Assembly: GCF_022538115.1 (NCBI RefSeq)
Contig: NZ_JAKZAL010000019.1
Span: 37,549 to 101,548 of the forward strand
Direction: 5' to 3'
DNA: 64,000 nt
From: Cognataquiflexum rubidum
GTDB lineage: Bacteria; Bacteroidota; Bacteroidia; Cytophagales; Cyclobacteriaceae
Position numbers and translations under genes: made by a program. Position 1 is the first letter of the stretch. Each line of letters starts with the position of its first letter. The notes under the pieces were generated by a model. It made no database searches. It saw nothing but the letters and a program-made list of their open reading frames with translations, and was not told the DNA's origin. Of the stretch, positions 16,762 to 25,445 are shown piece by piece.

Positions 16762-17109
16762 TTAAAACTCCGTTTCAAGGATAATTGTAACCATTGATTT
16801 CAATTTAGGCAAGTCTTTCTGGATGATTTCCCAAACAGCGATCATTTTGATATTAAAATATTCGTGGGCAATCATATTCCTGAAAGACTTAACCTTATAC
16901 CAAGGATAGTCATATTTAAGTAATTTTTCGGTTTCAACATAATCGATTGACTCTCCGATTACAATAAATAGCATCAAAACCGCGTCTTGCACCAGTCCAT
17001 TATCGCAAAAAGTTGTCAGATTCTCCCCTTCAACATATTTCTCAATTTCTAAAATGGCTTTGAGGATTTGTTCCAACCTCTTTTGACTATCCAAATGCCT
17101 ATCTTTCAT
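16762..17109 (-). CDS. hepT: HepT-like RNase toxin
   Basis: A 115-residue helical protein of the HEPN/HepT (DUF86) family. The catalytic motif Rx4HxY is intact as R77-NMIA-H82-E-Y84. HepT cleaves RNA unless silenced by its partner MntA, which adds AMP residues to the motif tyrosine. It is translated from an ATG that overlaps the end of the mntA-like gene by 11 nt, so antitoxin and toxin are coupled. The preserved motif implies an active toxin. Confidence 0.88.
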   Translation of the reverse strand: MKDRHLDSQKRLEQILKAILEIEKYVEGENLTTFCDNGLVQDAVLMLFIVIGESIDYVETEKLLKYDYPWYKVKSFRNMIAHEYFNIKMIAVWEIIQKDLPKLKSMVTIILETEF

Positions 17110-17686
17110 ATATCAGCTTTAGATCCTCTTTTACATGCTCGAAAATAAAAGGCTTGAAAGAATCGATAAATCCGATGTCAACTTTTCGGTTGATGATTTT
17201 TTCCAATTCATGTTGTATTTCCACTAAATCAAAATAGGAAAAAGACTGATCTGCTTGTACAGCAATGTCCACATCGCTTTTGGGTCCATCGTCCTTCCGG
17301 GCAAAGGATCCATAAATCCATGCCTTTTCTATTTTTTGAAATTTGCTGATACCATCTTGTATCTTCTTCAATATTTCATTGCGGTCGATTTTTTGAAATG
17401 CCGAATATGAAGCACGCTCCTCCGCCACCTTCAAAGCTTCCAAACCTATCTCCTCATCTGCCATCTCATACAATACCTTATCAGCCAACCATGCCAACAT
17501 CAAATCCTTTTCAGGAACATTGAAATAGGCAGCGAGTTTGGTCACCAAATCCCTGCTTGGCTTCCTTAGTCCGCGTTCGATTTTGCTCAAAATGGCCTGA
17601 TCAATATCGAGATAAGCAGCGACTGTACGAAGAGGTAATTCCTTTTCCTCTCTCAGTTTTCTGATGGTTTCTCCGAGGCTTAGCAT
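17099..17686 (-). CDS. mntA: HTH-MntA fusion antitoxin (nucleotidyltransferase)
   Basis: Residues 1-65 are an XRE helix-turn-helix (LRTVAAYLDIDQAILSKIER). Residues 115-190 are a minimal nucleotidyltransferase with GSFARKDDGPKSDVD (126-140), holding the GSx(10)DxD metal site. MntA-type enzymes AMPylate HepT. The XRE fusion is an addition to classic MntA and suggests that the antitoxin also represses its own operon. The frame is open upstream to a TTG at 17705-17707, but that codon lies inside the palindrome at 17699-17734. The ATG at 17684-17686 is preferred (195 aa). Confidence 0.85.
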   Translation of the reverse strand: MLSLGETIRKLREEKELPLRTVAAYLDIDQAILSKIERGLRKPSRDLVTKLAAYFNVPEKDLMLAWLADKVLYEMADEEIGLEALKVAEERASYSAFQKIDRNEILKKIQDGISKFQKIEKAWIYGSFARKDDGPKSDVDIAVQADQSFSYFDLVEIQHELEKIINRKVDIGFIDSFKPFIFEHVKEDLKLIYER

Positions 17687-17698
17687 TTTTTCCTTAAT

Positions 17699-17734
17699 AT
17701 TTGACAAAAATTATTTTGACTAATTTTGTCAAAA
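17699..17734 (-). promoter_or_regulatory. Putative operator of the HTH-MntA/HepT operon
   Basis: TTTGACAAAAATTA (17700-17713) and TAATTTTGTCAAA (17721-17733) form a near-perfect dyad, with a third TTTTGAC between them. It lies 14-48 nt upstream of the ATG, a normal position for autorepression by the XRE domain. Binding is an inference. Confidence 0.55.
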
Positions 17735-17781
17735 ATACAAAAAATTAAAATAAGCACAAGGGCCCAAGGATTGTAAAATTG

Positions 17782-18498
17782 TCAATAAAGCCACTGCACC
17801 ACAAACCTTCCAAATGATTGCCAGACCTCAGAGTAGCGGGCATGATATACCAAATCAGCAAAAAGAAATGAAAAAAGCATAATGGTATACGGCATCCAAT
17901 CTTTCTTTTTTATCAGATCCAAGGACAATAAAGCAGCCGCCAGACCTGTCTTAAAATACAATGGAATCAACTCAAAATCTATTTCCAAAGAAGTGTCCAG
18001 ATATGCATTTAATATTCTACTCAGGCTGGGACCAACCATAATTATGGCAGTTCCGATCATAAACCGCATGTGCCTGAATGTATGTTTTCTATAGAAAATG
18101 GCCAATGAATAAAACAAGACAAACAAGAATAACTGCATCCATGTCACTGACTGCCAAGAAAATACTTCTTCAGAAGAATAAGCTCCAACCCATTTATGAT
18201 AACTGACTCTTGCTATTATTATCGTGGAGATCACCATGAGTGGAGCAAGTACATACGATAGCTTTCCAAAGAAACGGTGGGCTGCAAATTTTTTGGTATG
18301 GATAAATACAGGTTGCAACACCAACAAAATTACCCATGCAGCCATCAATGCTCCATGTATATGATGCAGCCAGGTAAATTCTTTGAACGTTGGGAAATAT
18401 TGAATATACGAGGCATGAAAGCCGATCTGTACAACAATAAATAGCAATATCATAGAGAAAATGATATTTCTAGTATTGATAGTTGATACTTGGGTCAT
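17782..18498 (-). CDS. Hypothetical multi-pass membrane protein (DUF2306-like layout)
   Basis: A 238-residue protein with about seven predicted transmembrane helices. The pattern WLHHIHGALMAAWVILLVLQP followed by KFAAHRFFGKLSYV recalls the DUF2306-type membrane proteins, which carry histidines in the same helices; a related protein is at 28100-28735. Histidine pairs within helices could bind haem or a metal, but that is speculation. It stands between the desaturase-like gene (37-nt gap) and the HepT system on the same strand. Function unknown. Confidence 0.65.
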   Translation of the reverse strand: MTQVSTINTRNIIFSMILLFIVVQIGFHASYIQYFPTFKEFTWLHHIHGALMAAWVILLVLQPVFIHTKKFAAHRFFGKLSYVLAPLMVISTIIIARVSYHKWVGAYSSEEVFSWQSVTWMQLFLFVLFYSLAIFYRKHTFRHMRFMIGTAIIMVGPSLSRILNAYLDTSLEIDFELIPLYFKTGLAAALLSLDLIKKKDWMPYTIMLFSFLFADLVYHARYSEVWQSFGRFVVQWLY

Positions 18499-18535
18499 AT
18501 CATCTTCTTTAGGCTGGTGATTAAATTTTGGCTTT

Positions 18536-19342
18536 CTATTTGACCTTTTTATCGATCGTCAGGAATGGCACCCGAACCAAATACCAGAAAGTCTGCTTTC
18601 TTGGTTCATCAAATTCAGCCAATCCCAATTTGACCTGCTCAGCAGGTTTGTATTTGAAAGTCCCGAAAATCCTGTCCCAAAGGATAAAAATGTCCGCAAA
18701 ATTGGAGTCGGTATAGTGTTGATCCTGATCGTGATGGATCTTGTGGAGATTCGGTGTGGTGATGACCAATCCTACTGTTTTGTCCAACCAGGCCGGAAAG
18801 CGGAGATTAGAATGCTCAATGACCAGAAAAGGGGTCAATACCAAAAAATAAACCCCTATAGTAAAAAGATCCAATCCGAAAATGGCCGACATCAGAATGG
18901 GTGCACTTCCAAACCAAAACAATACCTCAATCGGATGGGAACGGAAATAGTTAGATGAATCCATGGTAGTATCACTGTGGTGAACCCTGTGAAATCTCCA
19001 AAGTAGCGGGGATAGATGAGAAATTCTATGAAACCAATATGTACCCAAATCCAAAATTAAAATACCTAAAATCAGCTTCAGCCAAAGGGGAATTTCAAGC
19101 ATATAGAAAACTCCTATTTGGTTTTGATTAAGCCATTCAATACAGAAAACGAAGATGGTTGCCCAAAATAAATTCCCGATTAAGAATACCACCTGAAACA
19201 GGAAGCTGTGCCAAAAATGCTTTCCTCTTTCTTTGAAGGAAAACTGTGTGCTGAGGATGTGTTCCAAAGTAAAAAACAGTGCGATCAATCCAGCAGCGAT
19301 GTAATTGATGTCAATGCTAAGGAGGTATTCTATTGTTTCCAT
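18536..19342 (-). CDS. Sterol desaturase / fatty acid hydroxylase family protein
   Basis: A 268-residue integral membrane di-iron enzyme. The family's histidine clusters are all present: HRISH, HRVHH (with HSD following) and HKIHH with the final NFADIFILWDRIFGTF signature. Such enzymes hydroxylate or desaturate lipid chains, sterols or carotenoids. Four or five transmembrane helices surround the histidine core. The substrate is not predictable. A tandem-repeat tract lies just upstream of the start. It may be cotranscribed with the membrane protein that follows. Confidence 0.88.
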   Translation of the reverse strand: METIEYLLSIDINYIAAGLIALFFTLEHILSTQFSFKERGKHFWHSFLFQVVFLIGNLFWATIFVFCIEWLNQNQIGVFYMLEIPLWLKLILGILILDLGTYWFHRISHLSPLLWRFHRVHHSDTTMDSSNYFRSHPIEVLFWFGSAPILMSAIFGLDLFTIGVYFLVLTPFLVIEHSNLRFPAWLDKTVGLVITTPNLHKIHHDQDQHYTDSNFADIFILWDRIFGTFKYKPAEQVKLGLAEFDEPRKQTFWYLVRVPFLTIDKKVK

Positions 19343-19380
19343 GTTATTTCTTAAATGATAATTTTCTTTTGTTAGGAGTT

Positions 19381-19447
19381 TGGATATTAGTGGATATTAG
19401 ATATATAGGTATAGATATTAGTGGATATTAGATATTCGTGGATATTT
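19381..19447. repeat. Tandem repeat of TGGATATTAG-like units
   Basis: Units such as TGGATATTAG and ATAGATATTAG repeat about six times. The tract lies 39 nt upstream of the desaturase-like start codon. It is AT-rich and imperfect. Confidence 0.6.
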
Positions 19448-19554
19448 TTCCAAATGGAAATGCTTTATCCTAATGAATTTCCCCCTTATTTCTACCCTAA
19501 CCTTATCAATTCTCAGGTGCCCCAATATCAATCAATATCCAGTATCAATCAATA

Positions 19555-20877
19555 TCATTTTTTTGGCATATTATCCTTGTCCAACAACAGTACCGTTTGC
19601 AACATCACATTGGCTCCGTATGCCATTTCTGCAGGTGAGGAATATTCTTTGGGATTGTGACTGATGCCGTCTTTGCTTGGGATAAAGACAAGTCCAATCG
19701 GCCCCAATTTACCCATTTCCTGCACGTCATGACCGGCCCCGCTTTGCATTTTGATATAGGATATGCCTAGAGATTGTGCTGCCTGCAGCATTTTATCCTG
19801 GATTTCCTTGCTGGCGATAGTGGGTGTTGCACCTGGACTAAGGTATTCAAATTTGATTTCGGTTTTGGTTCCTTTGGCTATCTGTGCCGCTCTTTGTTCA
19901 ATATCCGCAAACATTTTCATGATCTTTTCTGAAGAAAGGTCCCTCATCTGCAGGCTCATTTCCACCTTTCCCGGAATGATATTGGGTGCGCCTGAAGGCA
20001 CAGAGATTTTGCCCACACTTCCTACTTGGGATCCTTCATAGCTATTGACCACTTCATTGACAGCAAGCACAAGTTTGGAGGCCGCTATCAGCGCATCCTG
20101 ACGGTCGTTCATGGGTGTACTTCCTGCATGGTTGGCCATCCCGGTGACAGTGATGTCCCATTCTTCGATACCAACAATGCCTTCGACAATGGCCACTTCG
20201 ACCCCGCGGCTTTCCAATACTTTGCTCTGCTCGATATGGATTTCAATAAAAGCCGCCAAATCGCCCGGCTTTCGGACTACCTCCCCCAACCTATCCGGAT
20301 TGCCTCCGATGGCCCTGATTCCTTCCTCCAGTGTCAATCCACTGGCAGACTTTTGGGACAAAGATTCCTTTTTCAAATTGCCGGTCAATGCCCTGCTGCC
20401 AACCAATCCGCCTTCTTCATTTTGGAAAATAATCACTTCCAGCGGATGGTCGGTGATGATCTTATTTTCATTGAGAACTTCAATGATTTCCAGCGCTGTA
20501 ATGGATCCATAAGCGCCATCATAGTTTCCCCCATTGGGCACCATGTCGATATGTGAACCAAAGGCAATGGGTTTTTTGGAAGGGTCTATACCTGCCCTTT
20601 TCCCAATGATATTACCTGCAAAGTCAACATGAACTTCCAGCCCTGCTTTTCGCATCAGGTCCATGAAATAAGCCCTTCCTTCAATATCTCCCTGACTGTA
20701 AGCTACCCGATAGTTTTCCCCTTTTTCATTTTTCCCAAACTCTGCCAATTCAAAAATTCTTTGTTCAATACGTTTCTCATTGACCTTGACTTGAGCAAAT
20801 ATTGGAAAAGCAAACAATACCAAAATGATTGTCAGTAATATTGATTTCATACTTAAAGAATTTTTCATTTTCCCCAT
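19555..20877 (-). CDS. M20-family amidohydrolase (N-carbamoyl-amino-acid hydrolase-like), secreted
   Basis: A Zn-dependent M20 hydrolase of the allantoate amidohydrolase / N-carbamoyl-L-amino-acid hydrolase branch. Metal-binding motifs are visible: GSHIDMVPNGGNYDG (first His and bridging Asp), NEEGG (catalytic and metal Glu) and AGHDVQEM near the C-terminus. A signal peptide (within residues 1-28, ending IFAQ) places it in the periplasm, unlike most relatives. The dimerisation (lid) domain spans about 240-350. It starts 28 nt after the giant Asp-box gene on the same strand and is probably cotranscribed. The substrate is an N-carbamoyl or N-acyl amino acid by family inference. Confidence 0.85.
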   Translation of the reverse strand: MGKMKNSLSMKSILLTIILVLFAFPIFAQVKVNEKRIEQRIFELAEFGKNEKGENYRVAYSQGDIEGRAYFMDLMRKAGLEVHVDFAGNIIGKRAGIDPSKKPIAFGSHIDMVPNGGNYDGAYGSITALEIIEVLNENKIITDHPLEVIIFQNEEGGLVGSRALTGNLKKESLSQKSASGLTLEEGIRAIGGNPDRLGEVVRKPGDLAAFIEIHIEQSKVLESRGVEVAIVEGIVGIEEWDITVTGMANHAGSTPMNDRQDALIAASKLVLAVNEVVNSYEGSQVGSVGKISVPSGAPNIIPGKVEMSLQMRDLSSEKIMKMFADIEQRAAQIAKGTKTEIKFEYLSPGATPTIASKEIQDKMLQAAQSLGISYIKMQSGAGHDVQEMGKLGPIGLVFIPSKDGISHNPKEYSSPAEMAYGANVMLQTVLLLDKDNMPKK

Positions 20878-20904
20878 TTGCTTTTTTGTAGTTTCAATTG
20901 AAAA

Positions 20905-23900
20905 TCACCTTTTTAGAATCGTTTGGATATCTCTTGACAATAGGTATTGATTGAACTTCGGGATCTCTTGGTCCATCAATCTTTTATATTGTACCTGAAT
21001 ATCATCAAGCTGCTTCCTGAATTGGCCATAGACTTCCATCTGTTGATTGGTCGGCCTAAAATCTGCCCCAAAACCTCCAACATCACTTGCCAATGCGCTT
21101 ATCCTTCCATAAAGTTTCATCGGATAACGGAAGGCATCTTCTCTTGCACCGGTCAAGTTTACATCAAATAACATTCCTTCCACTTCCAAGATTTTTTCTT
21201 CAAGTTCTTTTGCTTTGGAAGCTATTTGTTTATCGTCATTCATCATTGTCAATTGTGCAAGTTCGTTGCGGATGATTTCAATCTCATTGATTGCTGTTAC
21301 CACTTCATTCATTGCCGCATTCAGTTTCAAAGAGAATTCAACTTGTTTTTGAATGTCTTCCATTGTTCCTGCAGTATTTGGGTCCTTGATGACCTTTCCC
21401 CTCTGACTGACAGTTTGCCCATCTACAGTTATCCTGATTTCATATTCACCGGGAATAACCCGTGGCCCAAACTGTCCGCGATAAAGATCCAAATCCCAAG
21501 TAACAAGCGGCCTGAATTCCCTGCCTTCTAATTTTACCCAAGGTTTATCTTGCGGCGCAACCAATAATTTTGGTTGGAGCGTTGGTTCATGACGCAAATC
21601 CCACCAAACCCTGTTTACGCCTAAATCTTTTCTACCATTGATGGTTCTGACTTGATTTCCGTCTTTATCAAAAATTTCCACTTTGACCTCTTTTGCCGGA
21701 TTTTTCAAATAATAATTGATATCCATGCCATATGGGGGATTTGATCCCGTGGTCATGGTCCGGCCTTCCGTTTTGATACCTTGAACTTCCTGAAACCTGT
21801 AAGCAGGCCGCTGATCGAAGAGATGTACCTCCTTTGCCAAAACCTCCTGATTCAATTCTTGGATTGACCCAATGTTATCCAAAATATAGAATCCTCTTCC
21901 ATAGGTACCTATGACCATGTCATTGAATTCCTCTTGGATTGTCAACCAATAAATCGGTACCGGTGGTAGGTTATTCCTAAGTCTGAACCAGGTAATCCCA
22001 TCATCCTTGGAGATATATAAGCCTTTGTCGGTACCTGTATACAGCATGCCTTTGACTTTTGGGTCTTCTCTCGTGACATGTACAAAACTTGATTCTGAGC
22101 GTTCTATTCCCCCACTGATTTTTTCCCAAGTCTTTCCATAATCAGATGTTTTAAAAATATAGGGATCAAAGTCTCCCAACTGATGTGCATCGACTGTTAC
22201 ATAGGCCGTTCCGGCCTGATGCCGGGATGGTTCAATGCTGGAAATTGTCCCAAGCTCAGGTTTTCCCATTATATTTTCTGTGACATCGGTCCATGTTTTG
22301 CCGCCGTCTCTGGTCAACTGAACCAAACCATCATTGCTTCCGGTCCAAATGAGTCCGTCTTCAATCTTAGATTCGGCAATGGCAAAAAGTACCGAGGCAT
22401 CAAAAGTCATGAGGTTATCTGTCGCAATTCCTCCCGAAGACTGCTGATGGGATTTGTCGTTTCGGGTGAGGTCCGGGCTGATGATTTTCCAGCTTTGCCC
22501 ATAATCTTCTGTCATATGTACAAACTGACTTCCAACATAGACCCGTTTGTGGTTATGAGGACTGATAAAAATCGGAAAGGACCAATGCCATCTGTAGCGC
22601 ATGTCCTTTGGAGCCCAACCATATCCTGCTTCCGGCCAAACGCGAACGTCCCGGGCATGTCCTGTTCGCATGTCGTATACCTGCAGTCCGCCATCATAGC
22701 ATCCCGACCAAACTATATGGTTGTCTACAGGGTCAGGGATAGCCCACCCACTCTCACAACCTCCAACAGCCTGCCAGAGTCCAAGCGGAATACTTCCTTG
22801 ACGGCTATTGCTTGGGCCACGGTAAGAATAGCCATCCTGCCGGTTTCCATAGACATTGTAAGGAATCTGATTATCAGTCCATACATGGTACATCTGGGCA
22901 TTGGGGAAAACATGCTGTTTGTAAGTTTTCTGTTTGTTCCACGTCACTCCAAGTCCTCCGTCATGTGCGACCAGGATTCGGTCAGGATTTAAAGGATCAA
23001 CCCAAATATCATGGTTGTCCCCTCCTGCCCTATAGCCTGCATTGGCAAGCGTTTTGCCTCCGTCCTTAGAGGTACTGAATTTTACAGAAGCAAAGTAAAT
23101 TTCATCAGGATCATCTGTGGAAACCCTCAATTTTGTGTAGTAAGGGGCCCGCTCATTGATGTCATGATTGATCATGGTCAGTTCCCAAGTATCTCCGCCA
23201 CCAATCGATTTCCAAAGTTGGGGACTGTCCATTTCAAATAAGGCATAGACGACATTTGGATTGCTGTATGCTAAGGCGACTGAGGTTTTGCCGACAGGAT
23301 TGTCTTTTCCACCGGGCAATCCCTTTTCTTTCAAGGCCTCCCAGGTAGCTCCTCCATCTTTACTCCTGTAGATTCCGCCTCCTGCACCTCCGCTGTTTAG
23401 CCCCCATGTTTTGATATCTATTGACCAAAAAGCCGCAAATATAATCTCAGGATTCTGTGGGTTTAATGCCAAATCTACAGCACCGGTAAGCTCATCGACA
23501 AAAAGTACATTTTCCCAAGTCTTTCCACCATCTGTGGTTTTATACACCCCACGGTCCTTTTGTGGACCATAGGTATGGCCCAAAGCTGCTACATAGACGA
23601 TATCCGGATTTCTGGGATGTACCACAATCTGTCCGATACGTGATGTTTCTTTCAGACCCATGTGTTGGAAACTTTTGCCGGCATCAGTGGATTTATAGAT
23701 CCCATTACCCATTGCATGGGCCGGACGGATGAGGAAAGTTTCGCCCGTCCCTGCCCATACCTGATTTGGATCCGAAGGTGCCAATGCCAATGCTGAAACA
23801 GAAGATATATCCTGGTCATCAAAAATAGACCGCCATGTGGTCCCCCCATCTTCTGTTTTGAAAAGACCCCCTGAAGCCATACCGACATACATGACCATGA

Positions 23901-24075
23901 GGTTGTTTGGTTCGCCGACAGCAGCAATGGTACGGTTACCATCAGGTCCTATAAATCTGAAATCAAGCTGATTTAAATACTCGGCATGATTGGTCTGCTG
24001 CGCAATACCAAGAGTAGGTAAAAGGAGAAAACAAAAGAGAAAATGTTTAAAACTATTCATTTTTGATAATTTCAT
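20905..24075 (-). CDS. Giant secreted Asp-box (VPS10/sortilin-like) beta-propeller protein, paralogue 2
   Basis: A 1056-residue secreted protein with signal peptide (cleavage after ..TLGIA-Q). About ten Asp-box turns (TEDGGTTW, TTDGGKTW, SKDGGATW, TRDGGKTW, TSDYGKTW and others) form VPS10-like propellers up to residue 740. A C-terminal region with VWWDLRHEP and a helical tail follows. It shares order and motifs with 7580-10849, including VVHPRNPDIVYVAA and DAHQLGD-type signatures, so the two arose by an old duplication. It is followed at 28 nt by the M20 amidohydrolase, which suggests a joint role in extracellular substrate handling. No catalytic residues are assignable. Confidence 0.85.
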   Translation of the reverse strand: MKLSKMNSFKHFLFCFLLLPTLGIAQQTNHAEYLNQLDFRFIGPDGNRTIAAVGEPNNLMVMYVGMASGGLFKTEDGGTTWRSIFDDQDISSVSALALAPSDPNQVWAGTGETFLIRPAHAMGNGIYKSTDAGKSFQHMGLKETSRIGQIVVHPRNPDIVYVAALGHTYGPQKDRGVYKTTDGGKTWENVLFVDELTGAVDLALNPQNPEIIFAAFWSIDIKTWGLNSGGAGGGIYRSKDGGATWEALKEKGLPGGKDNPVGKTSVALAYSNPNVVYALFEMDSPQLWKSIGGGDTWELTMINHDINERAPYYTKLRVSTDDPDEIYFASVKFSTSKDGGKTLANAGYRAGGDNHDIWVDPLNPDRILVAHDGGLGVTWNKQKTYKQHVFPNAQMYHVWTDNQIPYNVYGNRQDGYSYRGPSNSRQGSIPLGLWQAVGGCESGWAIPDPVDNHIVWSGCYDGGLQVYDMRTGHARDVRVWPEAGYGWAPKDMRYRWHWSFPIFISPHNHKRVYVGSQFVHMTEDYGQSWKIISPDLTRNDKSHQQSSGGIATDNLMTFDASVLFAIAESKIEDGLIWTGSNDGLVQLTRDGGKTWTDVTENIMGKPELGTISSIEPSRHQAGTAYVTVDAHQLGDFDPYIFKTSDYGKTWEKISGGIERSESSFVHVTREDPKVKGMLYTGTDKGLYISKDDGITWFRLRNNLPPVPIYWLTIQEEFNDMVIGTYGRGFYILDNIGSIQELNQEVLAKEVHLFDQRPAYRFQEVQGIKTEGRTMTTGSNPPYGMDINYYLKNPAKEVKVEIFDKDGNQVRTINGRKDLGVNRVWWDLRHEPTLQPKLLVAPQDKPWVKLEGREFRPLVTWDLDLYRGQFGPRVIPGEYEIRITVDGQTVSQRGKVIKDPNTAGTMEDIQKQVEFSLKLNAAMNEVVTAINEIEIIRNELAQLTMMNDDKQIASKAKELEEKILEVEGMLFDVNLTGAREDAFRYPMKLYGRISALASDVGGFGADFRPTNQQMEVYGQFRKQLDDIQVQYKRLMDQEIPKFNQYLLSRDIQTILKR

Positions 24076-24245
24076 TTTATAAATTCAAACACATGAGAAT
24101 TTTAATTTAATCTGGGTCTAAGGATTGAATATACCTCAATTTGAATTTAAAGTAAGAACCGTATCTAATATTTAGATATCATTCTTTGGTTAAACCGAAG
24201 ATCATTTTTAATCCTTCAATTGGTGAGAATTTCTACAGGATAAAC

Positions 24246-25427
24246 TCAAAAGTAGCTGAGCCACCATTTGTCTTTATTACCCTGCTTATAACTGTCAAAC
24301 TTTTTGCAAAGAGGAAATAACACCAGAATCACCGAAATCCAGACAACATATACTACCCAAAGCGGAAACCCATAGCCGGGAATCGGATTTTCGATTGCTC
24401 CCCATGCCGCCAAAACCATGTTCTTTTCCCAGACAAACCCTGTCATAGTCGCCAAACCTATTGCGATCAAATGAATAATATAAATGTGGATGATATAGAA
24501 AAAAAACGGAACCCTACCGAAGGTGCAGATAAAATCCACAAGCTTTCCTTTCCACTTTTCCGAATTGGCCAAAAGGAGTAAAGTCCCTCCCAAAGTCATC
24601 AAGAGAAACAATAGTGAAGGCGGGTATTTGGTTGGATTCAGGAATGAAACCAGATCCTGACTGGGTCTATCGTACTGCTGAAACAGGACAGGATCTCCAT
24701 AGACATTGGTCCACCTCAGCACTACAAAAAGAATAACGGCACCCATCCCGATTATATTAAATGTCTGTCTCCTTTTTGAACTGTCCACTGACTTGTCGTA
24801 AAAGTCACCGAAACAAAACCCGAGCGACATCACTGCAATCCAAGGGATGATCGGATATCCCACCACAAACATCAGGTTGTCAGACAACATGAAAATATTG
24901 AGTTTGTGAAATAATGCCCAAGCAATTGAGTTGTCCAAACTGATAGGATCAAGAAGGTTATGTCCAAAAATGAGGATAAGGCTAAAAATCAAAATGACTT
25001 TGCGGGGTAAGTAAACCAAACCCGCCAAGACGATCATGCTGATTCCCAATGACCAGATGACCTGTAAAAGAATGATTCCAAAACTTAGATCAAAAAGCCA
25101 CCCAAAATTGATCACGGTAAGCTCAATAAATACAAGCCAAAGTCCCCTTTTGAGGAGGAATCCCGACAATTCATTTTTTGGTTTTCTTTTGCCGATCATA
25201 AAAGCAGAGAGTCCTGCGAGAAAACTGAATGAAGGCGCACAGAAATGCGTGACCCAGCGGGTGAAGAAAATGGCCAAAGTTGTTTGTTCAGGATCTGCAG
25301 GGTCAAATAGGAAAGCTGGGGCGTGCACATAATCCCGGACATGGTCCAATGCCATGATGAGCATCGCCAAACCTTTGACAAGATCAATAGAGGATATTCT
25401 TTGGTTTGGGTTAGAAATCGTGGTCAT
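24246..25427 (-). CDS. DUF1624/HGSNAT-like acyltransferase membrane protein
   Basis: A 393-residue protein with about ten transmembrane helices. The N-terminal signature ISSIDLVKGLAMLIMALDHV belongs to the DUF1624 group related to heparan-alpha-glucosaminide N-acetyltransferase; the conserved Asp-His pair in the first helix is kept (LDHVRDY). Family members move acetyl groups across the membrane to sugars, but most bacterial ones are uncharacterised. It lies 18 nt after the PQQ-dehydrogenase stop codon on the same strand, which implies cotranscription; a functional link is unclear. Confidence 0.8.
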   Translation of the reverse strand: MTTISNPNQRISSIDLVKGLAMLIMALDHVRDYVHAPAFLFDPADPEQTTLAIFFTRWVTHFCAPSFSFLAGLSAFMIGKRKPKNELSGFLLKRGLWLVFIELTVINFGWLFDLSFGIILLQVIWSLGISMIVLAGLVYLPRKVILIFSLILIFGHNLLDPISLDNSIAWALFHKLNIFMLSDNLMFVVGYPIIPWIAVMSLGFCFGDFYDKSVDSSKRRQTFNIIGMGAVILFVVLRWTNVYGDPVLFQQYDRPSQDLVSFLNPTKYPPSLLFLLMTLGGTLLLLANSEKWKGKLVDFICTFGRVPFFFYIIHIYIIHLIAIGLATMTGFVWEKNMVLAAWGAIENPIPGYGFPLWVVYVVWISVILVLFPLCKKFDSYKQGNKDKWWLSYF

Positions 25428-25445
25428 TTTTTGGGTTGCGTTTCT

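Noticed and set aside
17687..17707. TTG start for the HTH-MntA protein
   Set aside because: The codon lies within the operator palindrome and the added residues precede the XRE fold; the ATG at 17684-17686 is adequate.
19343..19554. Short forward frames between the desaturase-like and M20 genes
   Set aside because: They run through low-complexity tandem repeats and the antisense 3' end of the M20 gene.
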